Below are positions 1 through 10,430 of a stretch of 33,589 bases of DNA, one piece after another. Below the pieces are notes generated by a model. It was not told where the DNA came from, did no database searches, and saw only the letters and a list, made by a program, of their open reading frames with translations. The position numbers were made by a program, and so were the translations under genes. Source of the stretch: Solidesulfovibrio magneticus str. Maddingley MBC34 (GTDB lineage Bacteria; Desulfobacterota; Desulfovibrionia; Desulfovibrionales; Desulfovibrionaceae); the NCBI GenBank assembly GCA_000307955.1, contig ALAO01000029.1, positions 1 through 33,589 on the forward strand, read 5' to 3'. Numbering within the stretch: position 1 is the stretch's first letter; each line of letters starts with the position of its first letter.

Positions 1-1330
1 TCATTTCTTCCATGGCCGTGGCCGTCTCGGCCGTGCGCCGGGCCTGCTCCTGAGCCCCGTGGTTCGATTCCTCCACCTGGGACGAAAGCTCTTCCGAAGC
101 CGAGGACACCACGGCCACCACGCCTTCCAGCCGGCCGGCGGCGGCCAACATGCCCTCGCGCTTGGCCTGTTCGGCCCGGGTCCGGGCCTCGTCGGCCTGA
201 TTCGTGGCCTGTCGGGCGACCTCGGTTTGTTCCTCGGCTTCCCGGGTCTTGGCCGTGGCCGTCTCGATCATGGCCCTCAGCTTGTCCACCATGGCGTCCA
301 GGGAATCGGACAAGGCCCCCAGTTCGTCGCGCCGCGCCAGGGACAGCGTGCGCCCGAGCTCGCCCTCGGCCACCGCGCCGGCAAAGGACACGCACTTTGC
401 CAGGTCGGCCACGATCCTGCGGGTGACCATAACGATGAGCAGGCACACGACCAGGGTGCCCGCGCCGCCGAAAAGCAGGGTGGCGTCGCGCACGGCCTGG
501 CTGGAGCGGGCGATGTCGTCGGCGTTGACGGTGACGGCCACGGTCCAGCCGGTGTTTTTGTCGCGGGCAAAAACGGCGGCCTTGGCCAGGCCGTCCATCT
601 GGTATTCGACCACCCCGCGCGCCATGGACAGGAGTTTGCGGCCCCAGTCGAATTCGGCCACCTTGAATTTGAGGATGCGTTCGGCGTTGGGGTGGCTGAA
701 AACCACGCCGGCCTTGTCCACGATGTAGGCGTAGCCGTTTTGCCCCACCTTGACCGGGGTGACCATGTCCTCGGAAAACTTGGCCAGATTGACCCGAACG
801 ACCAAAACCCCGCCCGGCCGGCCGTCGAGCGCCACGGGCGCCGCCGCCAGAAACACCGGCTTGCCCGTGGAGCGGCTCAGCAGCGGTTCGGAATAGTTGG
901 TCTCGCCCTTGATCGCCTGCTGGAAATAGCTCCGGTCGGCGTAGCTGCCGGCGATGCCGGGATCGGTGGACAACAGGACGCCGCCTTTGTTGTCAAGGAT
1001 GAAGGCGGCGTCGATGGAGTCGTCAAAGGCCAACAGTTCCTTGAGGGCGGCCAGGGCCTTTTGCTGCGTGGCCCCGTCCTTGGCCGGGGCGGCGACATAT
1101 CCCGTGATGGATTCGCCGCGGCTCTGCATGATGAGCACGTTTTTGATGTCTTCCGTATAGATGCTCAAGCCTTTGCACACGGTGTCGGCAATATGCTGGG
1201 AAGAGGCAATGAGCTCCTTCCAGAGCTCATCCGAAGCCTTGCGATAGGAAAACAGGCCGGCCAAGGTCATGCTGGCCACGATAGACAGAATAGTCGGCAC
1301 CAACAGTTTGGATTGCAATCCCATTCGCAT
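1..1330 (-). CDS. methyl-accepting chemotaxis protein, 3' part cut by window edge
   Basis: Chemoreceptor that senses a small molecule outside the inner membrane and controls CheA. About 443 residues are visible by translating the complementary strand from the ATG at 1330. They show a short N-terminal membrane anchor (VPTILSIVASMTLAGLFSY), an extracytoplasmic Cache-type region to about residue 275 (containing DPGIAGSYADRSYFQQAIKG), a second membrane segment at about 281-303 (LLFGGAGTLVVCLLIVMV), a HAMP-like linker, then the start of the helical signalling domain, ending in ETATAMEEM at the window edge. The methylation helices and the hairpin tip lie outside the window. An AGGTGA sequence sits just upstream of the start; a second ATG two codons later is equally possible. 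It is divergent from the hybrid kinase operon. The ligand cannot be told. Confidence 0.9.
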   Translation of the reverse strand, partial: MRMGLQSKLLVPTILSIVASMTLAGLFSYRKASDELWKELIASSQHIADTVCKGLSIYTEDIKNVLIMQSRGESITGYVAAPAKDGATQQKALAALKELLAFDDSIDAAFILDNKGGVLLSTDPGIAGSYADRSYFQQAIKGETNYSEPLLSRSTGKPVFLAAAPVALDGRPGGVLVVRVNLAKFSEDMVTPVKVGQNGYAYIVDKAGVVFSHPNAERILKFKVAEFDWGRKLLSMARGVVEYQMDGLAKAAVFARDKNTGWTVAVTVNADDIARSSQAVRDATLLFGGAGTLVVCLLIVMVTRRIVADLAKCVSFAGAVAEGELGRTLSLARRDELGALSDSLDAMVDKLRAMIETATAKTREAEEQTEVARQATNQADEARTRAEQAKREGMLAAAGRLEGVVAVVSSASEELSSQVEESNHGAQEQARRTAETATAMEEM

Positions 1331-1776
1331 ATTTCACCTGTGCTTGTTGTGCGACAGCCCCACCATGGTGACCATCAAACGCACCTTGCCATATCGTGTA
1401 CGATATTTTTCAACAGCGAGCAACGACGCAACGTTATTCCAATCAATTCATGACAACTATTCACAAAGCAACAATATGGAGCACTTGCCATTGGTCCAAG
1501 GGAGCAAACTGCTCGGCCCGCTACAAGCGGGATATGGCCACCATCCACGAGACCCTGGACCCGTGAAATCGACACCGGCAACGACTCAAGAACCAGCCCA
1601 CCAGAGCGAATACGACTCTCGGCCAAAGCAATTGACGTCCATGGCGATTTCGCTCCCGCCATCACGACTCCGCGAGGGCCGCCACGTCGTGCGTATCCCT
1701 TTTTGATTTGACGCCTGGCGCTATTCACGGCAAATAGTTTACGGAATGCTCCGTCCACGCCATCCAAAGGTTTTCC
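1331..1776. other. divergent intergenic region, no gene seen
   Basis: This 446-bp gap separates the divergent chemoreceptor and hybrid kinase genes and should hold both promoters. I see no convincing coding sequence: reading frames here are extensions of antisense frames. It holds a 16-bp AT-rich palindrome (1391-1406) and a small hairpin CCCGCT-ACA-AGCGGG (1517-1531). A TTGACG at 1708-1713 could be a -35 element, but no good -10 follows it. Confidence 0.6.
1391..1406. promoter_or_regulatory. 16-bp palindrome, candidate operator
   Basis: ATATCGT-GT-ACGATAT is a perfect inverted repeat with 7-bp arms around a 2-bp centre. It lies about 60 bp upstream of the chemoreceptor start in the divergent gap. 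The size and symmetry fit a dimeric regulator site. No regulator is suggested by position, so the function is inferred. Confidence 0.35.
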
Positions 1777-4700
1777 ATGACGCCGACCATCCGACGATTG
1801 GCTATTCTGGCCGCCTGTCTGTTCTTTCCCGCAGCGGCGGCTTTTGTCAGCGTGCACGTCGCCCGCTCCGTCATCTTCGAAAGGCATCGCCAAGAACTGC
1901 AAGAGACGGCCAAGCGCTTGCACTTCGCGCTCATCGACAAAACCATCGACAGCCAGCTCATCGGCGCGACCAGCCTGCTTGGCCTGATCCAGCCTACCGT
2001 AAAGCTCGCCGTTCGCGGCACGGCGCTGACCGAAAGCGACCGCAGCGAACTCCACAACGTCCTTGATCCCCTGCGCCGCCAATACGCGGCCGAAGGGACC
2101 TATCTCATCGAGGCAAATGGCGTCGTTCGCATCCACGACACCGAGGGTTCCACCTCCGAAGGGCTCAACATCGCCTTTCGGCCCTACTTCCAGCAAGCCA
2201 TGGCCGGCCGGGCCAACATCTACGCCGCCGTGGGCAAGCAGTCCCAGGAGCGCGGCCTCTACTACGCCGCGCCGGTGCGCGACGGCGCCCTGCCCGCCTC
2301 CCCGGTCATCGGCGTGATCATGACCAAGATCGGCGCGGCCTTTCTCGACGCCCTCCTGGCCGGCTCAGGCAGTCAGGCCGCGCTGCTCTCGCCCGAAGGC
2401 GTGGTGTTTGCCGCCACGCGCCCTGAGTGGCTCTACGCCGTGGCCCCCTCGACCACGGAAGGCAAACAAGCCGCCATTGCCCGCCCGGGCCGCTTCGGCG
2501 ACGCGTTCAAAGACCGCCAGCCGGCCCAGCTTCCGTTCTCGGCCGACAAGGAGGCCGCAGTCATCGCCGGCGCCGCCTGGAGCCTGGCCGCACTGCCCGT
2601 GGACTGGGACGATCCCGAAGGAAACTGGACCCTGGTGGTGCTCCAGGATACCGCCGCCTGGTTCCCGCCGGCCAAGCGCCTGCTGACGGCCGGGCTGGCC
2701 GCAGCCGGAACGCTGCTGATCTGCCTGACCCTCGTTGCCCTGGACCGGGTCCGGCGTCGTCGGGCCAGGGCGGCGGCCCGGTTCCGAACCCTTGGCGTGG
2801 CCATGGAAGTCAGTCCCCTGGCCGTGGTCGTCACCGACCGCAAGACCCGCATCCGCTGGGTCAATCCGCAGTTCGAGCGGGTGACCCAGTACAGCCTGGC
2901 CGAGGTCAAACGGCGCGATCCCAACGTCCTGGCCAGCGGTGCGACCCCCCGGGAAGTCTACGACGAGATGCGCCGGTCCCTGCGCGCCGGCCAGCCCTGG
3001 AGCGGCGAATTCGTCAACCGGCGCAAGGACGGTTCCCTTTACCATGCCCGGGTGGCCATCTCGCCGGTTAACGACGGCAACGGCAACCTCCTTGGCTACG
3101 TGGGCTTGCAGGAGGACGTCAGCGAATACAAGCGGCTGCTCTCGCGAATGGAATCGCAGTTGCGCCTGGAGGCGGGCCTTAAGCATTTCGCCGCCTCGTT
3201 CAAAAACGAACTCGACCCCGGCCGGCTGGCGGCGGCGGCCCTGGGCGAACTGGTCCGTTTTTTGTCCCTGCCCTACGCCGCCGTCCATGTCCGTTGCCGC
3301 GCCTCCTCCGCCCAGGTCCTGGCCCGTTTCGGCGGCGACCGGCCGCCCGGCGACGACGCGCCCGAAACCTGCCGCCCACTGGTCGACGACGTCATCGCCT
3401 CGGGCCGGCCCTTTTCCCTGCGCGAGCTGCCCGAAACGGCCAGCGTCGCCCTGTCCGGCGGCGCGGCCGGGCTGACGGAAATCCAGCTGCTGCCCCTGGG
3501 CGACGGCCAGTCGGCCGTGGGCGCGCTGGAAATCGGCCTATTGCGGGAACTGTCCGAGGACGACCAGCGCTACCTGGACAAGGCCCGGGCCGAACTGGCC
3601 CTGGCCCTCAAGCTCGCCCTGGACATCGGCGAGCGCGTCCGGGTCCAGCAGGCCCTGGCCGACCAGAACGCCTTCCAGCAGGTGCTCCTGGACACCATCC
3701 CCAACCCCGTCTTCTACAAGGGCGCGGACACCCGTTTCCTGGGCTTCAACCGGGCCTACGAGGAAACCTTCGGCGTACGGCGCGAGGAACTTGTCGGCAA
3801 ACGCGTCCTGGACCTCGACTACCTGCCCGAGGCGGACCGGCTGGCCTACCAGCGCGAGGACGAGGAGGCCATCGCCGCCGGCGGCTCGGTGCGCCGGGAA
3901 ATGCGCATCCCCTTCGCCGACGGGGCCATGCACGAAACCCTCTACTACGTTTCCGGCTTTCGCCGGGCCGACGGCAGCCCCGGCGGACTGGTCGGCACCT
4001 TCGTGGACATCAGCGAGCAAAAAGCCGTGGAGCGGGCTCTGGCCGCGGCCAAGGAGGCCGCCGTGGAGGCCACCCTGCTCAAGTCCGACTTCCTGGCCAA
4101 CATGAGCCACGAAATCCGCACCCCCATGAACGCCATCGTGGGCCTGTCCCACCTGGCGCTGACCACCGAACTCACCCCCCGCCAGCGCGACTACATGGGC
4201 AAGATCCAGCAGGCCAGCCAGCATCTGCTCGGCATCATCAACGATATCCTGGATTTCTCGAAGATCGAGGCCGGCAAGCTCGCCATCGAGCGGGCCGACT
4301 TCGACCTGTCGGCGGTACTCGAAAACGTGGCCGCGCTGATTCGGGAAAAGGCCGAGGCCAAGGGGCTGGAGCTGCTTTTCGACGTGGCCGCCGACGTGCC
4401 CCAAGACCTCGTCGGCGACCCGCTGCGCCTGGGGCAGATACTGGTCAACTACGCCAACAACGCCGTCAAGTTCACCGAGGCCGGCGAGGTGGGCATCCGG
4501 GTGCGGCTTGTCTCCGAAGATGGGGGGGAGGCGGTCCTGCGCTTCGAGGTGCGCGACACCGGCATCGGGCTCACCGAGGAGCAAATCGCCCGGCTGTTTC
4601 AGAGCTTTTCCCAGGCCGACGCCTCCACCACCCGCCGCTTTGGCGGCACGGGCCTGGGGCTGGCCATCTCCAAGCGCCTAGCCGAACTCATGCGCGGCGA

Positions 4701-6285
4701 GGTCGGCGTGGAATCGACCCCGGGCGCGGGCTCGACCTTCTGGTTCACGGCGCGGCTGCGCAAAAGCCGCAAGCGCCGCCGCGTCCTTTTGCCCGACCCG
4801 GACCTGCGCGGCCGGCGCGTCCTGGTGGTGGACGACAACGAAAGCGCCCGCACGGTGCTCACCGACATGCTGGCCGCCATGAGCTTTTCCGTGGAGGCCG
4901 CCGCCTCGGGTCAGGAGGCCTTAAGCACCTTGGAAGCGGCCCAGGGCAAGAACCAGCCCTTCGAGGTCGTGCTGCTCGACTGGCAGATGCCCGGCATGGA
5001 CGGCCTGGAAACCGCCGAGCGCATCCGCGCCCGGTACAACGCGCCGCCGCCCCATCTGGTCATGGTCACGGCCTTTGGCCGCGAGGAGGTCCTGCGCGGA
5101 GTCGAGGACGGCGGCTTCGAGGCCGTGCTGCTCAAGCCCGTGACCCCGTCCCTGCTCTTCGACACCCTCATGCGCGCCCTGGGCGGCTTTCGCGAGGAAC
5201 AGCGGCAGGCTCCGGACGACCAGGCCGGACAGGCCAGCCATCCCGGCCAGGGCCGACTGCTCGTGGTGGAGGACAACGAGGTCAACCAGCAAGTGGCCCG
5301 GGAGCTGCTCACCCAGGCCGGCTACACCGTGGACGTGGCTGAAAACGGCGAGGTCGCCCTGGCCATGGTGCGGCGCACGCCCTACGACCTCGTCTTCATG
5401 GACATGCAGATGCCGGTCATGGACGGTCTGGCCGCCACCATCGCCATCCGCAAGCTGCCCGGGTTCGCCGCTTTGCCCATCGTGGCCATGACCGCCAACG
5501 CCATGCTCCAGGACCGGGAAAAATGCCTGGCCGCCGGCATGAACGATTTCGTGGCCAAGCCCATCGACCCCCAAGCCCTGTTTGCCGTGCTGACGGCCTG
5601 GATCGCGCCGAAAGCCGGACAAGGCGCGACCCCTGGCGCGGCCATCCAGACGGTTGCGGCAACGCCGCCCGCCCAAGCCCTGGACGGCATCGACGTCGCG
5701 GCCGGCCTTGGCCGGGTGGGCGGCAACGCCGCCCTCTACGACCGGCTGCTTGACAAAATGGGCCAGGAGTTCCCGGCCGTGCCCGAGCGCGTCCGGGCCG
5801 CCCTGGACGCCGGCGACCGGGCGGCGGCGGAGATCGCGGCCCATTCCGTCAAGGGCGCGGCCGGCAACGTGGGCGCCGACGAACTGGCCCGCGTGGCCGC
5901 CGAACTGGAAAAGGCCCTGCGCCACGGCGACGACGAGGCGGCCCGGGCGGCCTTGCCGGCCTTTGCCCAAGCCGTGGACCGGTTCGCCCGGGCCGTGGCC
6001 GGACGAGAAAAGTCCGAGCCCACGCCCGAGGCGACGCCGCCGCCGGCTGCGGGCAACTGCGCCGCCGACGCCCTGGCCGCCTTAAACGATCTCATCCCCC
6101 ACCTGGAAGCCAGAAAACCCAAGCCCTGCGCCAAGATCATGGAAACCCTGCGCGACACGCCCTGCGGCGAGGCCCTGCGGACGGAGCTCACGACCCTGGA
6201 AACCCTCATTCGGGGCTACAAATTTCCCCAAGCCCTGGAACTCGCGCGCGCCCTGCTGGCCGCCAAGGCCTCGGAGACTGCATGA
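1777..6285 (+). CDS. hybrid sensor histidine kinase with Cache, PAS, GAF, PAS, two receiver and HPt domains
   Basis: Membrane-bound hybrid kinase that carries a whole phosphorelay in one chain of 1502 residues. Order: membrane anchor about 8-28; Cache-like extracytoplasmic region to about 300; second membrane segment about 302-323; PAS about 336-456; GAF about 465-625; PAS about 630-752; HisKA with the phosphoacceptor in [13 protein letters not shown] (His778); HATPase with N-box (NYANNAVKF) and G-box (GGTGLGLAI); receiver 1 with acidic pair at 1019-1020 and phosphoacceptor Asp1068; receiver 2 with Asp1166 and Asp1209; HPt with His1356 in [13 protein letters not shown]; then a helical tail of about 70 residues. 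All catalytic residues checked are present. The ATG follows an AAAGG. The stop overlaps the next start by four bases (ATGA). The stimulus is unknown. Confidence 0.93.
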   Translation: MTPTIRRLAILAACLFFPAAAAFVSVHVARSVIFERHRQELQETAKRLHFALIDKTIDSQLIGATSLLGLIQPTVKLAVRGTALTESDRSELHNVLDPLRRQYAAEGTYLIEANGVVRIHDTEGSTSEGLNIAFRPYFQQAMAGRANIYAAVGKQSQERGLYYAAPVRDGALPASPVIGVIMTKIGAAFLDALLAGSGSQAALLSPEGVVFAATRPEWLYAVAPSTTEGKQAAIARPGRFGDAFKDRQPAQLPFSADKEAAVIAGAAWSLAALPVDWDDPEGNWTLVVLQDTAAWFPPAKRLLTAGLAAAGTLLICLTLVALDRVRRRRARAAARFRTLGVAMEVSPLAVVVTDRKTRIRWVNPQFERVTQYSLAEVKRRDPNVLASGATPREVYDEMRRSLRAGQPWSGEFVNRRKDGSLYHARVAISPVNDGNGNLLGYVGLQEDVSEYKRLLSRMESQLRLEAGLKHFAASFKNELDPGRLAAAALGELVRFLSLPYAAVHVRCRASSAQVLARFGGDRPPGDDAPETCRPLVDDVIASGRPFSLRELPETASVALSGGAAGLTEIQLLPLGDGQSAVGALEIGLLRELSEDDQRYLDKARAELALALKLALDIGERVRVQQALADQNAFQQVLLDTIPNPVFYKGADTRFLGFNRAYEETFGVRREELVGKRVLDLDYLPEADRLAYQREDEEAIAAGGSVRREMRIPFADGAMHETLYYVSGFRRADGSPGGLVGTFVDISEQKAVERALAAAKEAAVEATLLKSDFLANMSHEIRTPMNAIVGLSHLALTTELTPRQRDYMGKIQQASQHLLGIINDILDFSKIEAGKLAIERADFDLSAVLENVAALIREKAEAKGLELLFDVAADVPQDLVGDPLRLGQILVNYANNAVKFTEAGEVGIRVRLVSEDGGEAVLRFEVRDTGIGLTEEQIARLFQSFSQADASTTRRFGGTGLGLAISKRLAELMRGEVGVESTPGAGSTFWFTARLRKSRKRRRVLLPDPDLRGRRVLVVDDNESARTVLTDMLAAMSFSVEAAASGQEALSTLEAAQGKNQPFEVVLLDWQMPGMDGLETAERIRARYNAPPPHLVMVTAFGREEVLRGVEDGGFEAVLLKPVTPSLLFDTLMRALGGFREEQRQAPDDQAGQASHPGQGRLLVVEDNEVNQQVARELLTQAGYTVDVAENGEVALAMVRRTPYDLVFMDMQMPVMDGLAATIAIRKLPGFAALPIVAMTANAMLQDREKCLAAGMNDFVAKPIDPQALFAVLTAWIAPKAGQGATPGAAIQTVAATPPAQALDGIDVAAGLGRVGGNAALYDRLLDKMGQEFPAVPERVRAALDAGDRAAAEIAAHSVKGAAGNVGADELARVAAELEKALRHGDDEAARAALPAFAQAVDRFARAVAGREKSEPTPEATPPPAAGNCAADALAALNDLIPHLEARKPKPCAKIMETLRDTPCGEALRTELTTLETLIRGYKFPQALELARALLAAKASETA

Positions 6286-7406
6286 AAACCCTGGCCGAAT
6301 GCCTGATCCTGCTGGTCGACGACACGGAAACCAACCTGGACATCCTGGTCGACACCCTGGGCGAGGACTACGAGGTGGCCGTGGCCACCGACGGGCCCTC
6401 GGCCCTGGCCCTGGCCAGGGAACAAACGCCCGACCTGATCCTGCTCGACATCATGATGCCCGGCATGGACGGCTACGAGGTCTGCCGCCGGCTCATGGCC
6501 GATCCGGTCACGGCCCAGACGCCCGTCATCTTCCTCACGGCGCTCACCGACGTGGCCGACAAGACGCGTGGCTTCGCCGTCGGCGGCGTGGACTACGTGA
6601 CCAAGCCCTTCGAGCCGGCGGAAATACAAGCCCGGACGCGCACCCATCTGTCCCTGCGCCTGGCCCGCCAGGAACTGGCCCGGCAAAACGAGATCCTGGA
6701 GGAAAAAGTCCGGGAGCGCACCCGCGAACTGGCCCTGACCCAGGACGCCATCATCGAGGCCATGGCCGGGCTGGCCGAATACCGCGACCCGGAAACTGGC
6801 GCGCACATCAAGCGCACCCGCAACTACGTGCGCGTCCTGGCCGAAAAACTGCGCGCCGAGCCTCGGTACGCCGGCCAGTTCACGGACGAGACCATCGACC
6901 TGCTCTACAAGTCCGCGCCGCTCCACGACATCGGCAAGGTCGGCGTGCGCGACGACATCCTGCTCAAGCCCGGCCCCCTGACCGACGTCGAATTCGCGGT
7001 CATGCGCCACCACACCGTCTACGGCCGCGACGCCATCCAGGCCGCCGCCAAGAATCTCGGCGACAACTCGTTTTTGCGCCTGGCCCAGGAGATCGCCTAC
7101 ACCCATCAGGAACGCTGGGACGGCTCAGGTTATCCCCAGGGGCTGGCCGGGGAGGCCATCCCCATTCCCGGCCGGCTCATGGCCATCGCCGACGTCTACG
7201 ACGCGCTGATTAGCCGTCGCGTCTACAAAGCGCCCTTCACCCACGCCCAGGCCGTGACCATCATTCGCGACGGCCGGGGCAGCCATTTCGATCCGGCCAT
7301 GGTCGACGCCTTCCTGGACGTCCAGGAAACCTTCAGGCAGATTGCCCTGAAATTTACCGAAAGCGACGAGGAACGCCAGGCGCTGGAGCACCCCTATGTG
7401 GCCTGA
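6282..7406 (+). CDS. response regulator with HD-GYP cyclic-di-GMP phosphodiesterase domain
   Basis: Two-component output protein of 374 residues. The receiver (about 7-125) has phosphoacceptor Asp56 in [17 protein letters not shown] and a KPFEP end motif. A coiled linker leads to an HD-GYP domain (about 150-350) with His215-Asp216 in [11 protein letters not shown], a downstream HHT motif, [14 protein letters not shown] with Gly283-Tyr284-Pro285, and [13 protein letters not shown] proteins hydrolyse cyclic-di-GMP; the key residues are kept, so it is probably active. It is in the cytoplasm. It overlaps both neighbours, so the upstream hybrid kinase, whose HPt could pass phosphate to Asp56, is the likely partner (inference). 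Confidence 0.93.
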   Translation: MKTLAECLILLVDDTETNLDILVDTLGEDYEVAVATDGPSALALAREQTPDLILLDIMMPGMDGYEVCRRLMADPVTAQTPVIFLTALTDVADKTRGFAVGGVDYVTKPFEPAEIQARTRTHLSLRLARQELARQNEILEEKVRERTRELALTQDAIIEAMAGLAEYRDPETGAHIKRTRNYVRVLAEKLRAEPRYAGQFTDETIDLLYKSAPLHDIGKVGVRDDILLKPGPLTDVEFAVMRHHTVYGRDAIQAAAKNLGDNSFLRLAQEIAYTHQERWDGSGYPQGLAGEAIPIPGRLMAIADVYDALISRRVYKAPFTHAQAVTIIRDGRGSHFDPAMVDAFLDVQETFRQIALKFTESDEERQALEHPYVA

Positions 7407-8541
7407 TTGCGACAAGACGGTGATCGACATGGTACGCGACGCCAAACAAACCATTCTCATCGTGGACGACGTGGAAACCGACGTCGACACCCTGGTCGAA
7501 ACCCTTGGCGACGACTACGAGATCGCCGTGGCCCTGGACGGCCAGACGGCCCTGCAAAGCCTGGCCCCCACCCCGCCCGACCTCATCCTTCTCGACATCC
7601 TCATGCCGGGCATGGACGGCTACGAAGTCTGCCGTCGCCTCAAGGCCGATCCGGCGACCGCCGCCATACCCGTCATCTTCCTGACCGCCCTGACCGAGGT
7701 GCGCGAAAAGGTCACGGGCTTCGCCCTGGGAGCGGTGGACTACATCACCAAGCCCTTCGACATCCAGGAGGTCAAGGCCCGGGTCACGACCCACCTGGCG
7801 CTCAAAGCGGCCATGGAGCAGCTGGCCCGCCAAAACACGCTCCTGGCCGAGGCGGCGCGCCTTCGCGAAGACGTGGAGCGCATCACCCACCACGATCTCA
7901 AGGGGCCCCTTGGCGTCATCCTGTCCCTGCCCCAGCTCATCGCCGCCAGCGGCGGCCTGACCGAAGAACAGGCCGGCTATCTGGATGACATCGAGGAGGC
8001 CGGCTACCAGATGCTCAACATGGTCAACCTGTCCCTGGGACTGCTCAAGATGGAGCAAGGAGTTTACGAGTTGTCCCCGACGCCGGTGGACATCGTGCGG
8101 GTCATCGGCAAGGTCGTGGAGGAGCTGGCTTCCCTGCGCCGCAGCCGGGACGTGTCCGTGGAGCCGCGCCTTGACGGGACGCCCCCCGCGCCGGGCGTTG
8201 CCGTGCATGTCGTGGGCGAGGAGCTTTTATGCCACTCCATGCTCTCCAACCTGCTCAAAAACGCCGTCGAGCATTCCCCGGCCGGCGGCCGGGTGGACAT
8301 CGACATCGCCCCGGCCAAGGACGGTTTCCGCGCCATGCGTCTGCGCAACCTCGGCGAAACCGACCCCGGCTTCCGGGAGCGGTTTTTCGAGAAATACGCC
8401 ACCCACGGCAAGCCCGGCGGCACCGGCCTTGGCACCTATTCGGCCCGGCTCATGGCCCGGACCATGGGCGGCGAGGTGCTGCTCGACGCGGCCACGTCCG
8501 GAGAAACCACCCTCGTGTTGTGCCTGCCCGCGCCGGTCTGA
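7396..8541 (+). CDS. receiver-domain histidine kinase (REC-HisKA-HATPase), soluble
   Basis: A 381-residue cytoplasmic protein with an N-terminal receiver (phosphoacceptor Asp67 in [17 protein letters not shown]), a HisKA-like helix pair with His166 in ITHHDLKGPLGVI, and an HATPase domain (LLSNLLKNAVEHSPAGG; GTGLGTYSARL). It lacks membrane segments and sensor domains, so input probably comes through its own receiver. The receiver closely resembles that of the preceding HD-GYP protein, suggesting duplication. The ATG at 7396 lies inside the end of the upstream gene, with GGAG eight bases before it; an in-frame ATG at 7429, just before the receiver, is an equally good start. The stop lies inside a direct repeat. 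Confidence 0.88.
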   Translation: MWPDCDKTVIDMVRDAKQTILIVDDVETDVDTLVETLGDDYEIAVALDGQTALQSLAPTPPDLILLDILMPGMDGYEVCRRLKADPATAAIPVIFLTALTEVREKVTGFALGAVDYITKPFDIQEVKARVTTHLALKAAMEQLARQNTLLAEAARLREDVERITHHDLKGPLGVILSLPQLIAASGGLTEEQAGYLDDIEEAGYQMLNMVNLSLGLLKMEQGVYELSPTPVDIVRVIGKVVEELASLRRSRDVSVEPRLDGTPPAPGVAVHVVGEELLCHSMLSNLLKNAVEHSPAGGRVDIDIAPAKDGFRAMRLRNLGETDPGFRERFFEKYATHGKPGGTGLGTYSARLMARTMGGEVLLDAATSGETTLVLCLPAPV

Positions 8542-8636
8542 TTCCTGCCGCATCAAGGCCCCGCCCGCTCCGGGCAATTCGGAATTGGTGGATCGCCCAT
8601 TTCTCGCTGATTCCTGCCGCACCAAGGCCCCGCCCG
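8538..8636 (+). repeat. two 30-bp direct repeats, period 69 bp
   Basis: The stretch at 8538-8567 recurs at 8607-8636 with a single difference (CCGCATCAAGG against CCGCACCAAGG). The first copy contains the stop codon of the upstream kinase gene. Each copy is followed by GC-rich symmetric sequence. It may be the trace of a local duplication. Confidence 0.75.
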
Positions 8637-8661
8637 GCCCGGGCGCTCGCCCCCGGGCCGG
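8634..8661 (+). terminator. strong GC hairpin after the kinase operon
   Basis: CCGGCCCGGG at 8634-8643 pairs perfectly with CCCGGGCCGG at 8652-8661 around an 8-nt loop. There is no T-run behind it, so it may not be an intrinsic terminator, though its position after the last gene of the signalling operon suits one. The rest of the gap (8662-8833) holds no gene that I can see. Confidence 0.4.
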
Positions 8662-8833
8662 CTCCAGGACGCCGTCGTCCGAGGGCGACGCCCCGCAGGA
8701 CGGCCAGAACGGCAACGCCGCCGCGCCTTTGATCCCCTTTCTTCCGACTTTATCGTCCCCGCGATAGTCCCCCGTCCCCAGCCGGGCTAACAAGCGCCAT
8801 CCCCGCCGCAAAGGCGATTACCGGAGGCGCCGT

Positions 8834-10390
8834 ATGGCCAACGAGTCCGTCGCGACCGTCAACGAATGCCGGGGAGGTTTTGGAACCTACATTTCCGAGA
8901 ACCTCTCCCTGTGCGGGCGAAGCCCCCGCGTCACCTGGGCCGGTTATGCCGCCGCCTGGGCCGCCTTCGCCGCCGTCAACTACCTCTTGCCCCTGCCCGA
9001 GGGCCTGTCCCGCGAAGGCTTGTCGGTGCTGGCCATCCTCATCTGGGCCTCGATCATGTGGGTCTCGGAAGCCATGCCCGTGGGCATCACCGGCATCTCC
9101 ATCCCCACCCTGCTGGTCCTCACCCACGCCCTGCCCTGGACCAACGGCAAGCCGCCCATGGGGCAGGTCTTCTCGGGATTTACCACCCACGAAGTCTGGC
9201 TGTGCCTGTTCGCCTTTTTCACCGGAGCCATCATCCAGCTTTTAGGCATGGACAAGCGCATCGCCCTGGCCATCCTCGACAAGATCAAGGCTTCGAGCGT
9301 CGGACGCATCATCTGGGGCATGTTCGGGGTCAACCTGGCCCTGGCCTTCCTCATCCCGGCCGCCAACGCCCGGGCCGCCACCATCATGCCCGTGGTCCAG
9401 GGCATCACCGCCCTTTTGGGCGACACCCCCCGGGAACGCGAGGCCAAAAAGGCCATCGTCATCCAGGCCATGGTCTACGCCAGCATGATCTCGGGCCTTT
9501 TCATCCTCACCGGCCACATGCCCAACCTCATCATGACCGGCCTGTTCGAGAAAAACGGCTTTAAAAACCTCGGCTACTTCAACTGGATGCTCCTGCACAT
9601 CCCCTACCTGCTGCTGTTTGCCCTAAGCCAATGGTGGGTGCGCTTTCATTTTAGGACCGACGGCGTGACCATTGCCGGCGGCCATGAGCAGATTCACCGC
9701 CAGTACAAGGCTCTTGGCCCCGCCAGCCGGGCCGAGAAGGCCATGCTGGCCGTGTTTGTCCTGGTCGGCGTGCTGTTCATGACCGGCAAAGGCAGCCCGC
9801 TGGTGCTCCACAACCAGCAGCTCGGCGTCATCGGCCTGGTCGGCATCATGATTCTTTTCATCCCGGGCCTGTTTCCCTTCAAGTGGAAGGCCGTGCAGGA
9901 CCGCACCATCTGGGGCACTTTCCTGCTTCTGGGCGGGGCCATCACCATGACCGACGCCATGACCAAGTCCGGGCTGGCCGGCTGGACCGCCGAGCACATC
10001 CACGGTCTGGTCCAGGGCATGGGCTGGTGGCAGACCGTGGCCGTCATGATGCTGGGCACCCAGGTCCTGCGCCTGGGCATGCTCTCCAACGTGGCCGCCG
10101 TGGCCATGCTGGCCCCCATCGTCTTCGCCATGGGGCCCAAGCTCGGGCTGCATCCCGTGGCCTTCACCCTGCTCATTTGCAACGTGGACACCTTCGCCTA
10201 CCTGCTCCCCACCCAGATCACGGCGGCGGTCATCGCCTACGGCACCGGAACCTTTTCCACCGCCGATTACGCCAAGGCCGGCTGGGTCTGCACCCTGCTC
10301 GCCATCGCGTTTGGCATCGCCGTCATGGCCCCCTGGTACGCGTTTTTCGGCCTGCCCGTCTGGAACCCGGCCGCCCCCTGGCCCTATTAG
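8834..10390 (+). CDS. DASS/SLC13-family anion transporter
   Basis: Inner-membrane carrier of 518 residues with about a dozen hydrophobic segments. Family landmarks are SEAMPVGITGISIPTLLVL near the first membrane pair, ANARAATIMPVVQG in the first half and the SNVAAVAMLAPIV loop in the second half; DASS proteins have two such substrate/cation loops. The family moves dicarboxylates, citrate or sulfate, with sodium or by exchange, and sequence alone does not tell which. A GGAGG lies six bases before the ATG. The AprA-like gene starts 40 bp downstream with its own Shine-Dalgarno, which suggests that the imported anion is the substrate of the flavoprotein, or its product the export. That link is inference. 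Confidence 0.88.
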   Translation: MANESVATVNECRGGFGTYISENLSLCGRSPRVTWAGYAAAWAAFAAVNYLLPLPEGLSREGLSVLAILIWASIMWVSEAMPVGITGISIPTLLVLTHALPWTNGKPPMGQVFSGFTTHEVWLCLFAFFTGAIIQLLGMDKRIALAILDKIKASSVGRIIWGMFGVNLALAFLIPAANARAATIMPVVQGITALLGDTPREREAKKAIVIQAMVYASMISGLFILTGHMPNLIMTGLFEKNGFKNLGYFNWMLLHIPYLLLFALSQWWVRFHFRTDGVTIAGGHEQIHRQYKALGPASRAEKAMLAVFVLVGVLFMTGKGSPLVLHNQQLGVIGLVGIMILFIPGLFPFKWKAVQDRTIWGTFLLLGGAITMTDAMTKSGLAGWTAEHIHGLVQGMGWWQTVAVMMLGTQVLRLGMLSNVAAVAMLAPIVFAMGPKLGLHPVAFTLLICNVDTFAYLLPTQITAAVIAYGTGTFSTADYAKAGWVCTLLAIAFGIAVMAPWYAFFGLPVWNPAAPWPY

Positions 10391-10430
10391 CCCCGTCCGT
10401 CACTCGCCAACGACGACAAGGAGTACGACT

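Noticed and set aside
59-1453. Plus-strand open frame of 464 codons
   Set aside because: It lies antisense to the chemoreceptor gene, whose HAMP and signalling motifs are clear on the minus strand.
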